32,941 nucleotides of DNA from Chromatiales bacterium (GTDB lineage: Bacteria > Pseudomonadota > Gammaproteobacteria > Chromatiales > Chromatiaceae). The notes under the pieces are model-generated. The model was not told the DNA's origin. It was given only the letters and a program-made list of their open reading frames with translations, and searched no databases. Every line of letters begins with the position of its first letter. The first letter of the stretch is position 1. The stretch spans positions 1-32,941 of the forward strand of contig JANQRK010000096.1 in NCBI GenBank assembly GCA_028284585.1, read 5' to 3'. Positions 25,298-32,837 of this stretch are shown one piece after another. The translations under genes were made by a program, and so were the position numbers.

Positions 25298-26107
25298 TCA
25301 GCGCACTGGCCTAAATAGTCGTTGCCAGCGCACCCGATGCCGGGCGGTGTCCCAGGACCAGAGCACGGCGACGACCTCACCGCGGATTCGCGCACGCGGC
25401 ACGGCGCCGAGGAAGCGACTGTCGTTGCTGTAGTCGCGGTTGTCTCCCAACACGAACACGGCATCTGTCGGGACCCGCCACTGCGCATCCTTGGCATGCA
25501 GCGGGAAGGGCTGCTCGAGGATGTGATTTCGGTAGTCGTCGATTGCCTCGATGAAGCTCGGTGACAGGATCGGCTCGCCACGATCGCTGACGAAGCTCAC
25601 TTCGACGTCCGGCGTATAGTCGAAGGCCCGGCCATCGATCACCAGACGGTCGTCGTGGTAGGTAATGTGTTCGCCGGGTAGGCCGAGGACCCGCTTGACC
25701 AACAGACGTCGTGGGTCAATTTGGTCCGCATAGACGATCACATCACCGCGGGAAGGTTGCACACAAAACCCAGCCACCCTTGGGCAGAAATAGGCCAGGC
25801 GATTGACCAACACCACATCACCGCGCAACAGGTTCGGTAGCATCGAACCCGATGCGATACGGTTGCTGTCGACGACGCCGACCCGCACGAACAGGAGAAC
25901 GGCCACAAACAGGCCCACTACTTCGGCGACGCGCAGCCGAGCATCCTGCGGCCGCCGTGCGCAATGCCGCAGCCGCCAGACACCATAAGCCGATAACAAC
26001 AGACCCAGAGCCCCGGCTAGCCAACGCCAATGACCTGCCACCGGCATCGGGTCTGCAACACCCAGGCCGACCCACAGCAGGCCCAGAAAGAAATAGCTCG
26101 CTCCCAT
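25298..26107 (-). CDS. lepB: Type I signal peptidase (leader peptidase)
   Basis: 269 residues. The N-terminus has two to three membrane segments (about 3-20, 28-45, 62-80), and the periplasmic catalytic part has the conserved boxes in order: NRIASGSMLPNLLRGD with the catalytic Ser; RGDVIVYADQIDPRRLLVKR, then VLGLPGE, with the general-base Lys; and GDNRDYSNDSRFLGAVP near the end. The Cys pair in FCPRVAGFC may form a disulfide, as in enterobacterial LepB. It cleaves signal peptides of exported proteins at the outer face of the inner membrane. No lepA or rnc genes accompany it, so it may be an additional copy rather than the housekeeping enzyme. ATG 26107. It converges with the polysaccharide genes and marks the last gene before the cassette region. 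Confidence 0.93.
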   Translation of the reverse strand: MGASYFFLGLLWVGLGVADPMPVAGHWRWLAGALGLLLSAYGVWRLRHCARRPQDARLRVAEVVGLFVAVLLFVRVGVVDSNRIASGSMLPNLLRGDVVLVNRLAYFCPRVAGFCVQPSRGDVIVYADQIDPRRLLVKRVLGLPGEHITYHDDRLVIDGRAFDYTPDVEVSFVSDRGEPILSPSFIEAIDDYRNHILEQPFPLHAKDAQWRVPTDAVFVLGDNRDYSNDSRFLGAVPRARIRGEVVAVLWSWDTARHRVRWQRLFRPVR

Positions 26108-26151
26108 AACCCCTTGGTCCCGAGCTTATCGCAACGACACTGGGCTAGGCC

Positions 26152-26295
26152 CTACCCAATCGCTGCGGCACAGATCGCGTCGACCATATCGACGCACAGT
26201 CGGGCACGCGGACAAAGGGCTAGCCAGTTACAATGTGTTTGCAATACTCCGACCTGCGCCTCGGTCAGATGCAATGCCGCTTCAGCTTTGCTCAT
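26152..26295 (-). CDS. Possible 47-residue small protein
   Basis: A short frame starting ATG AGC AAA inside the last codons of the zinc-ribbon gene and ending 45 bases before the signal peptidase start. The product is hydrophobic toward its C-terminus, with four Cys (LTEAQVGVLQTHCNWLAL and then LCVDMVDAICAAAIG). The overlapping start suggests coupling, but no family is recognised and the length makes chance plausible. Confidence 0.25.
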   Translation of the reverse strand: MSKAEAALHLTEAQVGVLQTHCNWLALCPRARLCVDMVDAICAAAIG

Positions 26296-26617
26296 GCAGC
26301 TTTCGCTCGAACTCGAGAATCTCTCTTTTCTTTTGCTTTTTCTTATACAGGGCTTCGTTGGCCAGAACCGTGTGCTTCTTGACCTTTCTATCTAAAACCA
26401 AGTTACGCCAGGGACGGAAAATCCACCAAGGAAATTCGTCGATTTCTGCGTAGCACATTTCGTATAGCGCTTGCTGTCTTCGCTCCTCTTCTTCCAGTGC
26501 GCTCAGCTCTTGGTACAACTGCTCGAGCTCATCAGGCCTCGCTGGATTGGCAACACCGCACTTGGGGCAAAAGTCGGACTGCTCAGAAATCTTCTCGCCA
26601 CACGCTTTGCACCTCAT
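26282..26617 (-). CDS. Zinc-ribbon protein with charged helical tail
   Basis: 111 residues from ATG 26617, chosen because AGGA lies eight bases upstream and the product then begins MRCKACGEKI, as zinc-ribbon proteins usually do; ATG 26638 would add seven residues. Two CxxC pairs (CKACG and CPKCG) separated by about 13 residues form a zinc ribbon. The rest is a Glu/Arg-rich helix, an aromatic stretch (EFPWWIFRPWRNL) and a Lys-rich C-terminus, suggesting binding to nucleic acid or to a protein partner. The function is unknown. It follows another small minus-strand frame by 10 bases. Confidence 0.65.
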   Translation of the reverse strand: MRCKACGEKISEQSDFCPKCGVANPARPDELEQLYQELSALEEEERRQQALYEMCYAEIDEFPWWIFRPWRNLVLDRKVKKHTVLANEALYKKKQKKREILEFERKLHEQS

Positions 26618-26627
26618 CAGGGCTATC

Positions 26628-26858
26628 CTATTCGTCATACTGATTTGATTCTAATGAGTCGACGCTGAAAAATCCGGTTTCGCATGATGCCGGCTGAGCG
26701 CGGAGCATCGTTTGATTCAGTGGGCCGGGCGCCATCATTGCGGCAGAGATTTCGAGCCCTTCCACAAACACCTTCAGAGTGTGAAGTATTGAGTGATGCA
26801 GTACCCCTTCACTCACGGCTAAATCGACAGCAGCGACGCTTTGCTCAGTAGTCAACAC
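26628..26858 (-). CDS. Hypothetical protein, 76 residues
   Basis: A frame from GTG 26858 ending at TAG 26628, ten bases before the zinc-ribbon start. It has an amphipathic helical first half (TTEQSVAAVDLAVSEGVLHH) and an Ala/Met-rich middle. No family is recognised. Orientation and spacing agree with a two-gene unit, but coding status rests on this alone. Confidence 0.35.
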   Translation of the reverse strand: MLTTEQSVAAVDLAVSEGVLHHSILHTLKVFVEGLEISAAMMAPGPLNQTMLRAQPASCETGFFSVDSLESNQYDE

Positions 26859-26903
26859 CCGCCGACATGACGAACAAAGATACCGACCAGGGCGCGCACG
26901 TGC

Positions 26904-27251
26904 TCAGCCGAAGAAACAGGCATACTCGTCACGATCTACCAAACCTAAGAACTCCTCCAAGGTCTCAACTTCAGGGTTTGGGTCATAGCGATGCCACTTG
27001 AGATCCGCTCTTTGCCAGAACACCTTCCAGACCTGATACCTTTTTACGTACGTCGCTTTTGCCACTGGCCCTTCGATTTTCTCCTCCGGATTATTCCAAA
27101 GGGAACGGGTCTCGAATATCTCGACGCTTTGGCCTTTAATGCGGAACCCCAGATCGAGCTCAGAGCGAACATGAGGCGGTGGGCGTCGCTTCTCAACGAA
27201 AGCCCCCACCTCCTTCTCGATCTTTTTTGTTTCGAATTCGCTTAGCGCCAT
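26904..27251 (-). CDS. DUF3024-type protein, integron cassette gene
   Basis: 115 residues from ATG 27251 (MALSEFETKKIEKEVGAFV). A TTG at 27296 would add 15 residues that do not look conserved. The body matches DUF3024: a basic-aromatic core with GFRIKGQSVEIFETRSLW, AKATYVKRYQVWKVFWQRAD, DLKWHRYDPNPEVETLEEFL and the C-terminal YACFFG. The biochemical role of the family is unknown. The gene starts 52 bases after the right core (GTTAGGC on the minus strand) of an attC site, as expected for the first codons of a mobile cassette. I could not recognise its own downstream attC. Confidence 0.75.
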   Translation of the reverse strand: MALSEFETKKIEKEVGAFVEKRRPPPHVRSELDLGFRIKGQSVEIFETRSLWNNPEEKIEGPVAKATYVKRYQVWKVFWQRADLKWHRYDPNPEVETLEEFLGLVDRDEYACFFG

Positions 27252-27302
27252 TTTTCTACACACGACAGTACTCGGGTGCGCTGGAAGAAAACGCAAGGTT
27301 CA

Positions 27303-27422
27303 GCCTAACTGAAAAGGCAGGGCCTTCAAACTCTGCCTCAGGGCGCTAAAAGCCAAAGGCTCTCCGCTCGTCGCACAGCTCGCAAAATAGGCTGATGGAC
27401 TGCCTCAGGGCGTGTGTTATGC
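27303..27422 (-). other. Integron attC site split by an IS110-family remnant
   Basis: Read on the minus strand, the site begins with GCATAAC (27422-27416) and ends with GTTAGGC (27309-27303), the two conserved attC core ends. Removing a 67-base insertion flanked by two copies of CTGCCTCAGGGCG (plus strand, 27333-27345 and 27400-27412) leaves a 53-base site. Its arms (minus strand CTGAGGCAG and CTGCCTTTTCAG) pair with a three-base bulge, as attC arms do. It lies between the VOC gene and the DUF3024 gene. Confidence 0.7.
27343..27399 (+). mobile_element. 3'-end remnant of an IS110-family transposase gene
   Basis: Frame GCG CTA AAA GCC encodes ALKAKGSPLVAQLAK and a stop (TAG 27388-27390). The intact copy at 28733-29987 ends ALKAKGSPLVAELAK and a stop; the DNA is also closely similar. 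Only the last 15 or so codons plus nine downstream bases survive, inside an attC site and flanked by 13-base direct repeats. Confidence 0.8.
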
Positions 27423-27458
27423 GAATTGCCACACAACACATTGTTACCCATTCGCACC

Positions 27459-27836
27459 TCAATTTTCTGGCGTTACCCAGCCAATTTCCGCACCGCCAGG
27501 ATCACGAATCCAAGCGACACGACCAACGCCGGGTACTACCCAGGGCGTTTTAAGCACTTGCCCTCCTGAGTCTCGAATCCGACTAATCGCATCGTCTAGA
27601 TCGTCAATGTGCACGTAGGTTACCCAGCGATCATCGGTACGAGATTCCTCGCTAGCCTTTAGTGCGAGAACTCCACAAACAGGTTTTCCGCCAGATAAGC
27701 CTATCCAATAAGTACCTCCAGATGGCATTTTCTCAGCACGGAATTGCCATCCAATGGTCTCGCGGTAGAACTCTATGACTTCTTCTGCGTGATGCGTTTG
27801 AAGTTCGTTCCAATTGAATTCTCCATGTGAGGTCAC
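27459..27836 (-). CDS. VOC (glyoxalase/bleomycin-resistance fold) family protein, cassette gene
   Basis: 125 residues with the paired beta-alpha-beta-beta-beta motifs of the vicinal-oxygen-chelate superfamily: FNWNELQTHHAEEVIEFYRE, TIGWQF, YWIGLSGGKPVCGVLAL, then WVTYVHIDDLDDAISRIRDS, GGQVLKTPW and VAWIRDPGGAEIGWVTPE. Similar small proteins include lactoylglutathione-lyase-like and PhnB-like members; substrate and metal use cannot be assigned. The start is GTG 27836, supported by a strong AAGGAGGAG (minus strand, plus positions 27839-27847) immediately before it. This Shine-Dalgarno directly abuts the attC core GTTATGC, the compact cassette leader expected in integrons. Confidence 0.88.
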   Translation of the reverse strand: MTSHGEFNWNELQTHHAEEVIEFYRETIGWQFRAEKMPSGGTYWIGLSGGKPVCGVLALKASEESRTDDRWVTYVHIDDLDDAISRIRDSGGQVLKTPWVVPGVGRVAWIRDPGGAEIGWVTPEN

Positions 27837-27848
27837 GACTCCTCCTTC

Positions 27849-27939
27849 GCATAACGTCTGGGTTCACCGGGCCGCGGCGAACAGCATTGATTCCGGACCC
27901 CGCGCGACCCGCGGCTCCGCGTGCAAGCCATTGTTATCC
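27849..27939 (-). other. Integron attC site between the NTF2-like and VOC cassettes
   Basis: On the minus strand the site opens with GGATAAC (27939-27933) and closes with GTTATGC (27855-27849), both fitting the RYYYAAC/GTTRRRY core ends. The 77 bases between are GC-rich and imperfectly self-complementary (GGGCCGCGG against CCGCGGCTCC on the plus strand). A length of 91 bases is normal for chromosomal integrons. It separates two unrelated same-strand genes at cassette spacing. Confidence 0.72.
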
Positions 27940-27978
27940 ACGGCCTGCGCGACAAGGATTGCGAATTCTCCATGAAAA

Positions 27979-28344
27979 TCAACTGGCATCGATAAGTTCC
28001 ATTTGGCGGATCAGCTTGCCGTCCATGATGAAGCGGTGTCTGACGTGTTCGTCTGCCAACGCATTCCCATCGAGATCTCTAACGACTTGGTGAACCGAAA
28101 CGATGATTCGTCCTTCGTTATCGGTTGCGAAAGAAACTGGATCAACTGTTGCGTCGATTTCTGTCCATTGCTCAGCCCAATAGTCGCGAATGACATCAGG
28201 TCCTTCAACGTAGCCACCCTTGAAAGCGCGAGGCCACGACACATCGTCCGTCATCAATGCAAGAACCGCGTCAGCGTCTCGCTTGTTGAACGCATCATAG
28301 GCGGCTCGAAGTCGGTCGATGGTGGAGTCGCCAGTTGTCGTCAT
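27979..28344 (-). CDS. NTF2/SnoaL-like protein, cassette gene
   Basis: 121 residues with the SnoaL-like/NTF2 fold signature: IDRLRAAYDAFNKRDADAVL at the N-terminal helix, LMTDDVSWPRAFKGGYVEGP, VIRDYWAEQW, and strands ending in RHRFIMDGKLIRQMELID. Family members are small pocketed proteins (polyketide cyclases, isomerases, binding proteins); no catalytic assignment is possible. ATG 28344, no evident Shine-Dalgarno. It is followed after 39 bases by the attC at 27849-27939. Its upstream flank is occupied by the IS110 element and a structured non-coding stretch rather than by a recognisable attC end. Confidence 0.85.
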   Translation of the reverse strand: MTTTGDSTIDRLRAAYDAFNKRDADAVLALMTDDVSWPRAFKGGYVEGPDVIRDYWAEQWTEIDATVDPVSFATDNEGRIIVSVHQVVRDLDGNALADEHVRHRFIMDGKLIRQMELIDAS

Positions 28345-28530
28345 TTGCAGCTACGGTTGAAAGGGGAGCAGTCAAGTCGGATAAAGCGGTAAGCGGCGCT
28401 CGGCATGGAGTGCATGCTCGGGAAACAATGGCGCAGCCATGCCCGAGCAGGCGCGGAGTGCTGAGCTTGCGAGCAGCTTGACCGCCTTTATAGATGGTCC
28501 GTCCGTAGCCATTGATCATCCTTCTCTATG
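28345..28530. other. Structured non-coding flank between a cassette gene and the IS110 element
   Basis: No gene seen. It contains an inverted repeat TGCTCGGG ... CCCGAGCA (about 28408-28444) around AACAATGGC, a string also found at the end of the attC at 27849-27939. This may be a decayed attC half, but the core reads GGGAAAC and does not fit RYYYAAC well. It may instead belong to the IS left end; the boundary is not certain. Confidence 0.35.
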
Positions 28531-28545
28531 CTTGATGGTGGGACA

Positions 28546-28620
28546 GGCACCTGCCGGGGACGACTATTGAACGCCCAAGCATACGATGCTCACTAACATA
28601 CCGTCGCCCCGGCAGGTGTC
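28546..28620 (+). ncRNA. Candidate bridge/seek RNA stem-loop of the IS110 element
   Basis: CACCTGCCGGGG (28548-28559) pairs perfectly with CCCCGGCAGGTG (28607-28618); two more outer pairs and three inner pairs (ACG/CGT after a two-base bulge) extend it. The interior holds a second hairpin AGCAT ACG ATGCT (28578-28590). It lies in the non-coding leader upstream of the transposase, where IS110 elements encode the RNA that selects donor and target. The RNA ends are unknown and could reach toward 28720. Confidence 0.4.
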
Positions 28621-28732
28621 GCTGATTTCGTCAACGAATACTCAGGGACCGCCTTCCAAACGCTTCCTATAAAGCCTTCGCAGAAATCAGCACGCCTATC
28701 CCTTCAAGACTGTAGCAGCCGGAGGCCTCGCC

Positions 28733-29987
28733 ATGAAATCACTCAACCACTTCGCCGCCGTCATCGGCATCGACTGGGCCGACAGAAAACACGATGTGTG
28801 CCTACGCATCGCCGCTTCGGATACGCTCGAATTCAGCGTCCTGACCCACAGCGCTCAAGCGATCGATGATTGGGCCAGCGGATTGCAGCAACGCTTCCCC
28901 AACCAGCAGCTCGCAATCTGTATCGAGTCGCGCAAGGTCCCGCTGATCCATGCCCTGCTCAAGTATCCCTTCCTTGTCCTGTTTCCGGTCAATCCTCAAA
29001 CCCTGGCCCGCTACCGCCGTGCATTCCGCCCCAGCCGTGCCAAAGACGATCCTGCCGATGCACAACTGTTGCTCGACCTCGTTTCCCGTCACCCCGAACA
29101 GTTCAACCCCTGGACGCCGGAACGCCCCGAGGTCCGCGCCCTGGACAGCCTGGTCGAGCAACGCCGTACGTTGGTCGCCGACAAGGTCCGCTATACCAAT
29201 CGCCTAACCGCCGCCCTGAAGAACTATTACCCCCAAGCCCTTGATTGGTTTGAGGATAGAGACACACTGCTGTTTACCAAATTCATCGAGCGCTGGCCCA
29301 ATCTCGCCAGCGTCAAGCGAGCACGTCGTGACACCTTGAAGACATTCTTCCACCAGAATGGCGTACGCCGCCCGGCCGTTATCGAACGCCGGATCACCGC
29401 CATCCAGTCCGCCATACCCCTCACCACCGATCCGGCCGTCATCGAACCACAGCAGCTCCTGGTCATGTCGCTGGTCCACCGCCTGGCGCTGACCCTCGGT
29501 TACCTGGCCGTGTACGACCGTAAGATCGACGAGCGATTCAAAGCCCTCGATGACGCCAGGCTCTTCGCCGCACTGCCCGGTGCCGGGAAGCAGCTTGCAC
29601 CGCGACTGCTCGTGGCCTTCGGCGAAGACCGCCCGCCGCTTCACCTCGGCCGACGCCATCTGTCGCTACGCCGGTATCGCGCCGGTCACCGAACGCTCCG
29701 GTAACAAGTCCTGGGTGCATTGGCGCTACAGCTGTCCGCGCTTCTTGCGCCAAACCTTCGTCGAGTGGGCCAACGAGAGTATCCGGTTCTCCTTCTGGGC
29801 GCGCGCCTTCTATAAGCTTCAGCGTGAGCGCGGTAAGACGCATCAGATGGCCGTGCGCTCACTCGCTTTCAAGTGGGTGCGCATCCTGTATCGCTGCTGG
29901 CAACAACGTACCCCATACAATGAAGCCACTTACCTGATGGCCCTCAAGGCTAAGGGCTCACCGCTCGTCGCCGAACTCGCAAAATAA
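28733..29987 (+). pseudogene. IS110-family transposase, frameshifted
   Basis: The N-terminal RuvC-like DEDD domain is intact: GIDWADRKHDVCL (first Asp), CIESRKVPL (Glu), and KDDPADAQLLLDL (the two last Asp). The frame then runs to a stop at 29702-29704, but homology continues in another frame from about 29637: RRFTSADAICRYAGIAPV, TERSGNKSWVHWRYSCPRFL with the serine region of the C-terminal Transposase_20 domain, and LMALKAKGSPLVAELAK at the end. One extra base in CGCCCGCCGC (29630-29639) explains it; the joined product would be about 417 residues, a normal length. A GGAGG seven bases before ATG 28733 supports the start. The copy is inactive unless the shift is a sequencing error. Confidence 0.88.
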
Positions 29988-30006
29988 ATAATAAACGCTT
30001 GTCAGT

Positions 30007-30029
30007 CGGCCTCAGGGTGTGTGTTAGGC
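30007..30029 (-). other. Half attC site at the right end of the IS110 element
   Basis: The plus-strand segment ends with GTTAGGC (30023-30029; minus strand GCCTAAC) and matches the equivalent 23 bases of the attC at 27400-27422 at 20 positions. The stop codon of the gene at 30024-30440 lies inside the core, common for cassettes. The partner end on the other side of the element is not clearly recognisable. Confidence 0.65.
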
Positions 30030-30440
30030 ATCGCGCAGCCTATCTACGAGCACCTCGCGCATTCGGTACATCGGGCAATTGCCGGGAGTAATATCTTCGA
30101 CATAGCCAAGTTCTTCCAAATACTTTGCTGCCGCCTGTACCTCTGGGTGAACATCGGTGTAATACTCGAAATGCGGTTTAGGTGCATTGAGAATGGTTGA
30201 GGTCGTTTTCAAAAAGAACTCCCGAATGTTCGCGGCTTCCGCCGATTGCATATCTTTCTTCATCTCTTCAATAACCACCGGAAAACGCTGACAGACTTGG
30301 GCCCATTCTTCGTCTTTCGCCCGCGATTTTTCTTTGGACCGTCGTTTGTCGGTGTACTTCTCACCAAGGTACGTTCCAGCCGCACCAGTGAAGGCACCAA
30401 CTACGAAACCCACGGAAAGCGAGAGAAGGTCCATTTTCAT
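30024..30440 (-). CDS. Membrane-anchored hypothetical protein, cassette gene
   Basis: 138 residues. The N-terminus is one Gly-rich hydrophobic segment (LSVGFVVGAFTGAAGTYLG), followed by a highly charged linker (KYTDKRRSKEKSRAKDEEW) and a soluble domain of about 95 residues (FPVVIEEMKKDMQSAEAANI, PEVQAAAKYLEELGYVEDIT, PMYRMREVLVDRL) that looks like a small helical or winged-helix domain. No family is assigned with confidence; such anchored small proteins are frequent in integron cassettes. ATG 30440 starts one base after the GTTAGGC core of an attC, and the stop lies in the core of the next, so the gene fills its cassette exactly. Confidence 0.8.
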   Translation of the reverse strand: MKMDLLSLSVGFVVGAFTGAAGTYLGEKYTDKRRSKEKSRAKDEEWAQVCQRFPVVIEEMKKDMQSAEAANIREFFLKTTSTILNAPKPHFEYYTDVHPEVQAAAKYLEELGYVEDITPGNCPMYRMREVLVDRLRDA

Positions 30441-30441
30441 T

Positions 30442-30499
30442 GCCTAACGTTCAAGCTCAGCTGCCGAGGTACGAGGTCGGCTGGAGCTTATTGTTATGC
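30442..30499 (-). other. Integron attC site, 58 bp, intact
   Basis: On the minus strand: GCATAAC (30499-30493), arm AAGCTCCAGCCGA, a short loop containing CGTAC, arm TCGGCAGCTGAGCTT, and GTTAGGC (30448-30442). The arms pair over AAGCTC and CAGCCGA with one unpaired position, as in the folded bottom strand of classical 59-base elements. It lies 48 bases after the stop of the membrane GT2 gene and one base before the next start. This is the clearest attC in the window. Confidence 0.9.
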
Positions 30500-30547
30500 G
30501 AAAAGGGAGACTACTCCAGTCCGACATCATCACTGATTATAGTATTA

Positions 30548-32155
30548 CTAATGATCGTTCGTGCCTGCATATGCAATTCCCATGCATGAGACGCTTGAGA
30601 CCCAAAGTATGCTGACTAGTAACACAACCGCTGGTAATATCGCCACAATCCGGCCTATACGTGACCGAAGTATCGAATCAAGGTGGGGCGCGATCATCAT
30701 GCAAAGTCCAAAGATGAGCACAGATGTTCCAGCCAACAACAGGCCTAGAAGAAAAACCCCTAAACCCATACACGAAACGAGACAGGTCATACTGCCCGAT
30801 CGCTGAGAGAATGACCTAGCCCCGGTTGGCACGAAATTCAGCTTACGGCCGAGACTCGACCCCAATATCCAAAAAACTGTCTGCAGCACGATGCTTACGT
30901 GTATGCACAGGAGATTTGCACTCTGAGTAAGCGCTTTCCAACCAAGTCTCTGAATGTTGGGTAATTGATATACTAGCGGGCTAAGTAGGATGACAACAAG
31001 CAGCACTTTTAGCTCTGGCAGGGAGAGCGGGGATTGTGGGGTTTCGGATTTTGATAGAATGAATTCCATCAGGGACGGATTAGAATTCGCGCTTAACAGC
31101 AGGAAGCCGTGAAATACAGTTAGGAAGCCAACGAGAACGAGAGGCAAGAATACTCCACTCATCGCGACTAAAAAATCTGCCTTCTCAATCCACGGAACGT
31201 TTTTCGACCTTAAGAACGGAAGTAAATAAATTCGCAAACACTGAAGTGTTCCACACAGGATTCTCTTCTGCCGTTGGATAAACCGATGTGCTTCGCTTGG
31301 GACTTCCTCTTGGCATACTACATGCTGTGCATAGTACCCGCGGTAGCCGTGTCTTCGGAGTTCAAGGGCAAGAGCCAGATCCTCCGAAACCACTTCTGGG
31401 ATTTGCCCAACCTCTCGAATCGCTTCCGATCTGAATAGTGCTCCGTGGCCATAGAAATGTTGAAAACCATTCCGGTTCCGTACTGGAGAGTAGAAGTTCC
31501 AATGATTCCTCTGGCCCTCCCCTATACGCTTCGCGAAGGCACTTTCTCCGTACTGGGTATGGGCTGCCTGAACAAATCCGAGACTATCGTCAGCTTCGGC
31601 AATTGCAACGAGTTCCTCGACGAAGTTCTGTGGCAACACATCGTCAGCATCGACGATGCAGAAGTATTCATATTGTCCAATGATTTCGGATAAGGCCGCG
31701 TTGAGATTGCCGGCCTTGAATCCCTCACGGGAAGGTCTTCTTCGTATTTGTGGAGGTACTTCTCTGCTTAAACAAAACGTGGTCACGATTCGTTGTTCGT
31801 TAGCAAACTCGGAGTCATCGAGAATAAAAACATCGAAATTGCGGTATCGCTGTAAACAGCATGATACTGCCGATTGCTCTTTGAAATCATCCTTACACAG
31901 ATACAAAATAGCCACTTTCGGGTTGTTCTTCTCCACCCTCGGTATTTGCGGGAATCGCCGACAGACTATTGATAAAGTATACGAGGCGATGTGATACGCT
32001 GAGTAGAACCCGAGAACAACGGACCATGCGATTAGTATCGCGAACGCTGTCCAATGTGCCCAGTCAGCAGGTATTGACACTGCCACTAGGCAAACGTGTA
32101 TACATAGAGAAAGGATTGCCCCCCACAGCAAGAGCGTTAGGAACACAAGGCTCAT
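30548..32155 (-). CDS. Membrane GT2 glycosyltransferase, cellulose-synthase-like, in a cassette
   Basis: 535 residues with two N-terminal membrane segments, a cytoplasmic GT2 domain (about 75-300) and four or more C-terminal membrane segments. Processive-type motifs are visible: FKAGNLNAAL, CIVDADDVLPQNF with the DxD motif, VSEDLALALELRRHGYRG with the catalytic-base ED, and QRQKRILCGTLQ, where the Q..RW motif of cellulose/hyaluronan/poly-GlcNAc synthases is altered (no Trp after R). It would polymerise or add a sugar while extruding the chain; the product is unknown. ATG 32155. It is much longer than usual cassette genes, is followed by an attC, and with the next gene upstream may share one cassette. 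Confidence 0.85.
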   Translation of the reverse strand: MSLVFLTLLLWGAILSLCIHVCLVAVSIPADWAHWTAFAILIAWSVVLGFYSAYHIASYTLSIVCRRFPQIPRVEKNNPKVAILYLCKDDFKEQSAVSCCLQRYRNFDVFILDDSEFANEQRIVTTFCLSREVPPQIRRRPSREGFKAGNLNAALSEIIGQYEYFCIVDADDVLPQNFVEELVAIAEADDSLGFVQAAHTQYGESAFAKRIGEGQRNHWNFYSPVRNRNGFQHFYGHGALFRSEAIREVGQIPEVVSEDLALALELRRHGYRGYYAQHVVCQEEVPSEAHRFIQRQKRILCGTLQCLRIYLLPFLRSKNVPWIEKADFLVAMSGVFLPLVLVGFLTVFHGFLLLSANSNPSLMEFILSKSETPQSPLSLPELKVLLVVILLSPLVYQLPNIQRLGWKALTQSANLLCIHVSIVLQTVFWILGSSLGRKLNFVPTGARSFSQRSGSMTCLVSCMGLGVFLLGLLLAGTSVLIFGLCMMIAPHLDSILRSRIGRIVAILPAVVLLVSILWVSSVSCMGIAYAGTNDH

Positions 32156-32209
32156 ATCTCAAACTCTCTACTTTTCATCATTAGCACCAGATCATTGTCT
32201 GCTGGCGCG

Positions 32210-32788
32210 TTACTTTAAAGGCTCTCCGACTAGAGTTGGTGAAAGTACATTTTCTACAATGTGCATTATTTCTGCCTCTCGTATTCTGATTTCCTGCGCA
32301 AGATTTTGCTTAGTTGCATCGTCTTGCGCAGCGAGAAGTTGCTGTCTAAGGTCGCTTAGAGCGTTTCGAGCTGTACTCAGGCGTCCTTGAAACTCGCTGA
32401 TATCTGACTCGACATCGCCTGCGTATGCTCCCCACAATCTGCGCATCTCGGCATTGGTGTTAACTGTGCTCATGAATTCCGCGAATGCCTTTCGCTTTAG
32501 GAGATTATCGTCTAGCGCCTTATCCAGAAAGTCCTTCAAGAATCCGCGCTCTGCTTCGAGTCGCGCAGTCTCTGCTATCCGTCGCTCATTCTCGGCACGC
32601 GTGTTCACCTCATACCATGTAAGGGCGGCATTGACTATGAGGGTCAACAATCCGAGAAAGAACACGCCCAAAAGCCATTGGAGGAACTTGATTCGTTGGC
32701 TTAGAAGGGCAACCTCTGCGGCTACGTCATTGCCTTGGGGTGCTTCATTACTGCTACTTTCAGATGCACTCCCGTCCGTTTGTGTCAT
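32210..32788 (-). CDS. Single-pass membrane coiled-coil protein, hypothetical
   Basis: 192 residues: a low-complexity Ser/Glu N-terminus, one membrane segment (about 34-58, LLGVFFLGLLTLIVNAALTW), then a long helical region with coiled-coil character (ENERRIAETARLEAERGFLK, STARNALSDLRQQLLAAQDD). No family is recognised. It precedes the membrane GT2 by 54 bases without an intervening attC, so the two may be partners carried in one cassette. ATG 32788, about 50 bases downstream of a GTTAAAC attC-type core. Confidence 0.7.
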   Translation of the reverse strand: MTQTDGSASESSSNEAPQGNDVAAEVALLSQRIKFLQWLLGVFFLGLLTLIVNAALTWYEVNTRAENERRIAETARLEAERGFLKDFLDKALDDNLLKRKAFAEFMSTVNTNAEMRRLWGAYAGDVESDISEFQGRLSTARNALSDLRQQLLAAQDDATKQNLAQEIRIREAEIMHIVENVLSPTLVGEPLK

Positions 32789-32837
32789 GTTGGCAGTTTC
32801 CGTGGATATTTCAGCCTATTTGTTTAAAGGCTCTTGG

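Larger units (their letters stand above)
28531..30001 (+). mobile_element. IS110-family insertion sequence inside an attC site (ends approximate)
   Basis: The element comprises a roughly 200-base structured leader, the DEDD-type transposase gene (28733-29987) and a very short right end. Both proposed ends contain GCTTG (28530-28534 and 29997-30001), which could be the crossover core; IS110 elements lack terminal inverted repeats and long target duplications. The right flank is an attC end. The long leader and short tail match the layout of the IS110 rather than the IS1111 subgroup, although attC targeting is best known for IS1111-attC elements. Confidence 0.55.

Noticed and set aside
32184..32208. 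Hairpin GCACCAG ... CTGGCGC between the two right-edge genes, considered as an attC
   Set aside because: Neither flank fits the core ends (AGTAAC and GCTAATG instead of RYYYAAC and GTTRRRY); it is more likely an intercistronic hairpin.
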